Assembly (NCBI RefSeq): GCF_000003815.2
Contig: NC_049979.1
Coordinates: 16,863,933 to 16,927,932 of the forward strand
Direction: 5' to 3'
DNA: 64,000 nucleotides
Source of the DNA: Branchiostoma floridae
Lineage: Eukaryota; Chordata; Leptocardii; Amphioxiformes; Branchiostomatidae
Positions 63,601 to 64,000 of the stretch are shown here, one piece after another; the first letter of the stretch is position 1; every line of letters starts with the position of its first letter. The position numbers and the translations under genes are program-made. The notes below the pieces were generated by a model, which saw only the letters and a program-made list of their open reading frames with translations, had not been told where the DNA came from and did no database searches.

Positions 63601-63836
63601 CTAACGGTGCCGCGCCATCCCCCTACAAGTTCCAGTCGGACCTGGCCTACCTGTCCGGGTACGCACATGCGCCCAAGCTCAACTTCGTGGGAGGGCCCAT
63701 CCCGTCGTCCTCTGCGAACCTGTTCGCGTCGCCATCTTCCTACTGGTCCTCCACAGCAGCGGCCAACATCTACCAGAACTACGGCAACGGCATGGCCTCA
63801 CACCCCGGCCACACGCTCACGTCATACTACTCGTAG
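24335..63836 (+). CDS. ERG: ERG/FLI1-subfamily ETS transcription factor, nine coding exons (join of the exons listed separately)
   Basis: This gene encodes a nuclear sequence-specific transcription factor that binds GGAA/T sites through a C-terminal ETS winged-helix domain. The model joins 24335-24385, 37519-37909, 50306-50506, 50772-50843, 51973-52041, 59169-59252, 61622-61702, 61909-61956 and 63316-63836. All introns are GT...AG and the join is one frame of 505 codons plus TAG; human ERG is 486 aa. Domains in order: N-terminal SDQSLFE motif (exon 2), PNT/SAM domain about residues 150-213, short linker exons, DPYQ..GP.SSRL motif at 317-328, ETS domain about 337-420, and a Tyr-rich tail ending YYS. 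In vertebrates ERG and FLI1 act in endothelial, blood and skeletal development; the role here is inferred. Subfamily assignment is firm. The symbol ERG rather than FLI1 is a convention, since features of both are present. Non-coding 5' exons and alternative first exons may be missing from this model. Confidence 0.93.
25599..25670. repeat. (GT)n microsatellite, interrupted
   Basis: Runs of alternating TG broken by GATACTG and GATAG, about 72 bases in intron 1. Confidence 0.95.
26274..26756 (+). other. Unassigned open reading frame in intron 1
   Basis: This frame is open for about 161 codons between a TAA at 26271 and a TGA at 26754. Roughly two thirds of the codons in its second half begin with a purine, which is more than expected for non-coding DNA. 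It has a hydrophobic segment ([14 protein letters not shown]) followed by a polar, Ser/Thr-rich region. There is no ATG near its beginning. A possible acceptor (CTGTTTTAG, ending 26329) lies just inside. I recognise no family. It may be an exon of a nested gene, a decayed coding fragment, or chance. Confidence 0.25.
33340..33546 (+). promoter_or_regulatory. Candidate alternative promoter and first exon in intron 1
   Basis: This short CpG-rich patch contains TATAAG at 33392 and, downstream, an ATG at 33466. That frame stays open for 27 codons up to a donor CAG|GTAAAA at 33546/33547. The donor is phase 0, the phase needed to join exon 2. The encoded peptide (starting [10 protein letters not shown]) does not resemble known ERG or FLI1 N-termini, so the call is weak. 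Confidence 0.2.
35049..35150. mobile_element. Small non-autonomous DNA element with 8-bp target duplication (CTCCAAGC family)
   Basis: An 86-bp insert (35057-35142) is flanked by perfect direct repeats TACGTTGC (35049-35056 and 35143-35150). Its ends carry the inverted sequence TTCTCCAAGC / GCTTGGAGAA. An 8-bp target duplication fits a hAT-like transposase acting in trans. The sequence GCAGAGGTT inside the left end is shared with the elements at 2026 and, in variant form, 7696. Confidence 0.75.
36393..36407. repeat. C15 homopolymer
   Basis: Fifteen consecutive C in intron 1; its length is likely polymorphic or error-prone in the assembly. Confidence 0.95.
37519..37909 (+). CDS. ERG: Coding exon 2: variable N-terminal region (residues 18-147)
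   Basis: The acceptor is CCCGACAG|GAG and the donor is CCTGCAG|GTGAGA, leaving one base for the next codon (phase 1). It begins [18 protein letters not shown], matching the conserved ERG/FLI1 start EALSVV..DQSLF. The middle is poorly conserved and rich in Ser, Arg, Cys and Gly. It contains [12 protein letters not shown], close to the SPVDCS segment of FLI1. It ends [16 protein letters not shown], almost the vertebrate PPPNMTTNERRVIVPA that leads into the PNT domain. The exon is strongly GC-rich against AT-rich flanks. Long open frames in other frames here, including 167 codons on the minus strand, are a by-product of that composition. Confidence 0.93.
39637..39679. repeat. (GA)n microsatellite
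   Basis: About 21 GA dinucleotides without interruption. Confidence 0.97.
42551..42700. mobile_element. Palindromic MITE-like element
   Basis: The arms CAGGTCGCTATAAAAAAACA (42551 on) and the reverse complement of 42661-42700 match over about 40 bases, including AACAGTAGAAATTGGCCAA. The inner part is partly self-complementary too. The centre has TTAGCTGGCGAGGAGT, also present in nearly the same form in the element at 1451-1631. I could not find a convincing target-site duplication. Confidence 0.7.
44225..45051 (+). repeat. Minisatellite: 17 direct units of 49 bp
   Basis: The unit begins GTCAGTAGGGTTAGAGAGAT, continues CACCTGTTCGGTGTGCTGTT and ends CTCTGTACC. Units start at 44225, 44274, 44323, 44372 and so on. 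Units 9 and 12 carry small deletions and unit 17 is degenerate at its end. Nearly every unit has an AGATCACCTG block containing the E-box CACCTG; the exceptions are units 9 and 10. The 49-bp period is not a multiple of three, so the short open frames running through it are not coding. Confidence 0.95.
47745..47758 (+). promoter_or_regulatory. Candidate CTCF site in intron 2
   Basis: CCAGCAGATGGCAG matches the 14-base core CCASYAGRKGGCRS at every position. It lies at the edge of a GC-rich stretch. This is a motif match only. Confidence 0.4.
50306..50506 (+). CDS. ERG: Coding exon 3: Pointed (PNT/SAM) domain (residues 148-214)
   Basis: The acceptor is CCCCCAG|ACCCG and the donor is CAGA|GTAAGT; both ends are phase 1. 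The split first codon restores the D of VPADP. The exon reads [20 protein letters not shown], then MDGKELC and DDFVRL, ending in LFLRQ. These are the hallmarks of the ERG/FLI1 PNT domain, a helical SAM-type bundle used for protein contacts. Between KEY and DGKELC there are 12 residues, one fewer than the 13 in human ERG and FLI1. The 201-nt length is a multiple of three, so skipping would remove the domain without changing the ETS reading frame. Confidence 0.95.
50507..50771 (+). other. ERG intron 3 (265 nt)
   Basis: GTAAGT...CTACAG. Short intron between the PNT exon and the first cassette; nothing else seen. Confidence 0.9.
50772..50843 (+). CDS. ERG: Coding exon 4: linker cassette equivalent to the ERG 81-bp exon (residues 215-238)
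   Basis: This is a 72-nt exon with acceptor CACTACAG and donor ACTG|GTAAGT, phase 1 at both ends. It reads [18 protein letters not shown], nearly identical to [15 protein letters not shown] of vertebrate ERG. FLI1 has diverged here, so this exon is ERG-like. In human ERG the matching 81-bp exon is alternatively spliced. The intron before it is short (265 nt). Confidence 0.93.
50844..51972 (+). other. ERG intron 4 (1.1 kb)
   Basis: GTAAGT...GCCGCAG. It holds an RFX-type palindrome at 51913. The segment CTCCGCTCACCTGTAAGGACCC near 51867 recurs, with one base deleted, near 53018 in intron 5. No coding signal. Confidence 0.85.
51913..51926. promoter_or_regulatory. RFX X-box-like palindrome
   Basis: GTTACCAAGGTAAC is a perfect inverted repeat with a 2-base spacer, extended by one flanking base pair (C/G). 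RFX factors bind such sites; function here is unknown. Confidence 0.4.
51973..52041 (+). CDS. ERG: Coding exon 5: linker cassette equivalent to the ERG 72-bp exon (residues 239-261)
   Basis: This is a 69-nt exon with acceptor TTTGCCGCAG and donor CCAG|GTGAGC, phase 1 at both ends. It reads [20 protein letters not shown] then QRP. It aligns in position and pattern (hydrophobic-F-x-x-P...Q...R.) with the 24-residue alternatively used ERG exon GGAAFIFPNTSVYPEATQRI plus TTRP. Similarity is moderate; the identification leans on position, size and phase as well as sequence. Confidence 0.85.
52103..52150. repeat. Hairpin with perfect 11-bp arms
   Basis: CGTCTAGACCC (52103-52113) pairs with GGGTCTAGACG (52140-52150) around a 26-base loop. 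Confidence 0.8.
53915..53960 (+). repeat. 46-bp direct repeat, copy 1
   Basis: It begins TTTCGTACAAAGCATGGCCC and ends GGCCGCCAGACT. The second copy, at 54465-54510, differs at one base. The two copies start 550 bases apart. Confidence 0.95.
54465..54510 (+). repeat. 46-bp direct repeat, copy 2
   Basis: Same sequence as 53915-53960 except one T for A after CATATAGTAT. The surroundings of the two copies are not similar. Confidence 0.95.
57498..57562. repeat. Foldback hairpin, 24-bp arms
   Basis: CATAGTCTGGATACAAGACC (57498 on, 24 bases) is complementary to 57539-57562 at 22 of 24 positions, with a 17-base loop. The arm sequence TAGCCTGGATRCCAGAC also occurs near 3391 in this window, so it is a dispersed repeat. 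Confidence 0.8.
59169..59252 (+). CDS. ERG: Coding exon 6: linker with DPSYE motif (residues 262-289)
   Basis: This is an 84-nt exon with acceptor TTTCCCCACAG and donor AAAG|GTAGGC, phase 1 at both ends. It begins [18 protein letters not shown], parallel to FLI1 DPSYDSVRRGAW and ERG DLPYEPPRRSAW. The remainder is Ser/Ala-rich with no recognised motif. Here the exon is closer to FLI1 than to ERG, whereas exon 4 is closer to ERG. Confidence 0.88.
59552..59651. other. Assembly gap (exactly 100 N)
   Basis: A run of exactly 100 N, the usual placeholder for a gap of unknown size. An additional small exon or a repeat could be hidden here. Confidence 0.98.
60486..60908 (-). other. Unassigned coding-like open frame, antisense in intron 6
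   Basis: The minus strand is open for about 141 codons, and the plus strand is also open over the same bases. In the minus frame about 70% of the codons checked in the central part start with a purine, and the peptide is balanced and charged (for example [20 protein letters not shown], then GEYSVTNP). It carries a hydrophobic stretch ([14 protein letters not shown]). A donor-like CTACAG|GTGCAA on the minus strand (exon end at 60540) and a pyrimidine-rich tract ending TTGAG near 60754 could bound an exon of about 215 bases. I recognise no family. It may be an exon of an antisense gene, a decayed gene copy, or chance. Confidence 0.3.
61622..61702 (+). CDS. ERG: Coding exon 7: linker before the DPYQ motif (residues 290-316)
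   Basis: This is an 81-nt exon with acceptor GATAATTCCAG and donor CAAG|GTAAAT, phase 1 at both ends. It encodes a polar segment starting [13 protein letters not shown] and ending AQMRNMQ. Vertebrate ERG/FLI1 have a polar exon at this position ending QRPQ, but residue identity is low. Support is position, symmetric phase and splice signals. The assembly gap lies upstream in the same intron, so an extra exon between 6 and 7 cannot be excluded. Confidence 0.75.
61703..61908 (+). other. ERG intron 7 (206 nt)
   Basis: GTAAAT...TTACAG, AT-rich with a clear pyrimidine tract before exon 8. Nothing else seen. Confidence 0.9.
61909..61956 (+). CDS. ERG: Coding exon 8: [13 protein letters not shown] motif (residues 317-332)
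   Basis: This is a 48-nt exon with acceptor TTCTTTTACAG and donor TCAG|GTGAGA, phase 1 at both ends. It encodes [16 protein letters not shown], matching DPYQILGPTSSRLANP, which lies directly before the ETS domain in all vertebrate ERG and FLI1 proteins; size and phase match as well. The upstream intron is only 206 nt. Confidence 0.95.
62228..62273. promoter_or_regulatory. CRE plus RFX X-box pair
   Basis: A perfect CRE TGACGTCA (62228-62235) is followed 24 bases later by GTTGCCATGGCGAC (62260-62273), one base off the palindromic X-box GTTGCCATGGCAAC. Motif evidence only. Confidence 0.4.
63204..63216. promoter_or_regulatory. RFX X-box-like site, 1-base spacer
   Basis: GTTGCTAGGTAAC lies about 100 bases upstream of the ETS-domain exon. 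The half sites GTTGCT and GGTAAC are separated by a single A. Confidence 0.35.
63316..63836 (+). CDS. ERG: Coding exon 9: complete ETS domain and C-terminus (residues 333-505)
   Basis: The acceptor is TATTGTTGCAG and the stop is TAG at 63834-63836. The ETS domain runs from about residue 337 ([11 protein letters not shown]) to 420 (FDFHG). It has the three spaced tryptophans (W340, W358, W377), the wing and recognition-helix sequences [20 protein letters not shown], and the two arginines expected to read the GGA core (R393 and R396 in SRALRYYY). The domain is nearly identical to vertebrate ERG/FLI1. The tail keeps [17 protein letters not shown] and SPSSYWSS, parallel to YKYPSDLPYM, MNFVAPHP and NPYWNSP, and ends TSYYS where vertebrates end TYY or SYY. 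Coding GC is high compared with the flanks. Confidence 0.98.
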
Positions 63837-64000
63837 TAATACTGTAACTTAAAAACAGGACTCTAAAGACATGCCACAAATACCCAGTTTTACTGGATTA
63901 AGATTAATATTAAGATTACTGGAGAAATGTGAGTGATTCAGCCGATGGGCTATGTAATGTGGCTTACTACTTCATACTTCTCCGAAACCACAGTGTTTAA
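63837..64000 (+). other. Start of the ERG 3' UTR
   Basis: These 164 bases follow the stop codon to the end of the window. They are AT-rich and I see no AATAAA or ATTAAA polyadenylation signal, so the transcript probably continues beyond the window. Confidence 0.7.

Noticed and set aside
63318-63852. Long open frames in other frames over exon 9
   Set aside because: Shadows of the ETS-domain exon.

Overview
This is a eukaryotic window of about 42% GC by eye, with long AT-rich introns, GC-rich exons, GT...AG splice sites, microsatellites and small foldback elements. It carries most or all of one gene on the + strand: an invertebrate member of the ERG/FLI1 subfamily of ETS transcription factors. 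The conceptual protein is close to vertebrate ERG and FLI1 along its whole length but has features of both, as expected of a single gene from before the vertebrate duplication. The repeat style (small elements ending in TCTCCAAGC, hairpins built on GGTATCCAGGCTATG) and the protein suggest an amphioxus (Branchiostoma). That assignment is inference, not proof.

Layout. Bases 1-23,600 hold no coding sequence I recognise. They contain several foldback elements, a 674-bp tandem duplication with a structured tail, an 11-bp GC-rich tandem repeat, two CpG-rich TATA-bearing patches (about 5,990-6,485 and 20,740-21,075), and candidate CTCF, RFX and ETS/RUNX sites. A promoter-like, GC-rich stretch lies at about 23,600-23,900. 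The first coding exon is 24,335-24,385. Intron 1 is 13.1 kb. Exon 2 (37,519-37,909) encodes the variable N-terminal region. Intron 2 is 12.4 kb and holds a 17-unit, 49-bp minisatellite. Exon 3 (50,306-50,506) encodes the Pointed (PNT/SAM) domain. Exons 4-8 (50,772-61,956) are short linker exons. Exon 9 (63,316-63,836) encodes the whole ETS DNA-binding domain and the C-terminus. A 100-base N gap lies in intron 6.

The nine coding exons join without any frame error into 1,518 nt: 505 codons plus a stop. Every intron after exon 2 is in phase 1, so exons 3-8 are all symmetric and each can be skipped without changing frame. Exons 4 and 5 correspond to the two alternatively used cassette exons known from vertebrate ERG. 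Exon 1 carries the QTVPD motif of the vertebrate long ERG N-terminus.

I did not find a clearly new biological system. The points most worth checking are: the conserved long-isoform first exon; the run of symmetric cassette exons; two unexplained open frames inside introns (26,274-26,756 on + and 60,486-60,908 on -) that have coding-like base periodicity; five RFX X-box palindromes; and a family of small elements with 8-9 bp target duplications.
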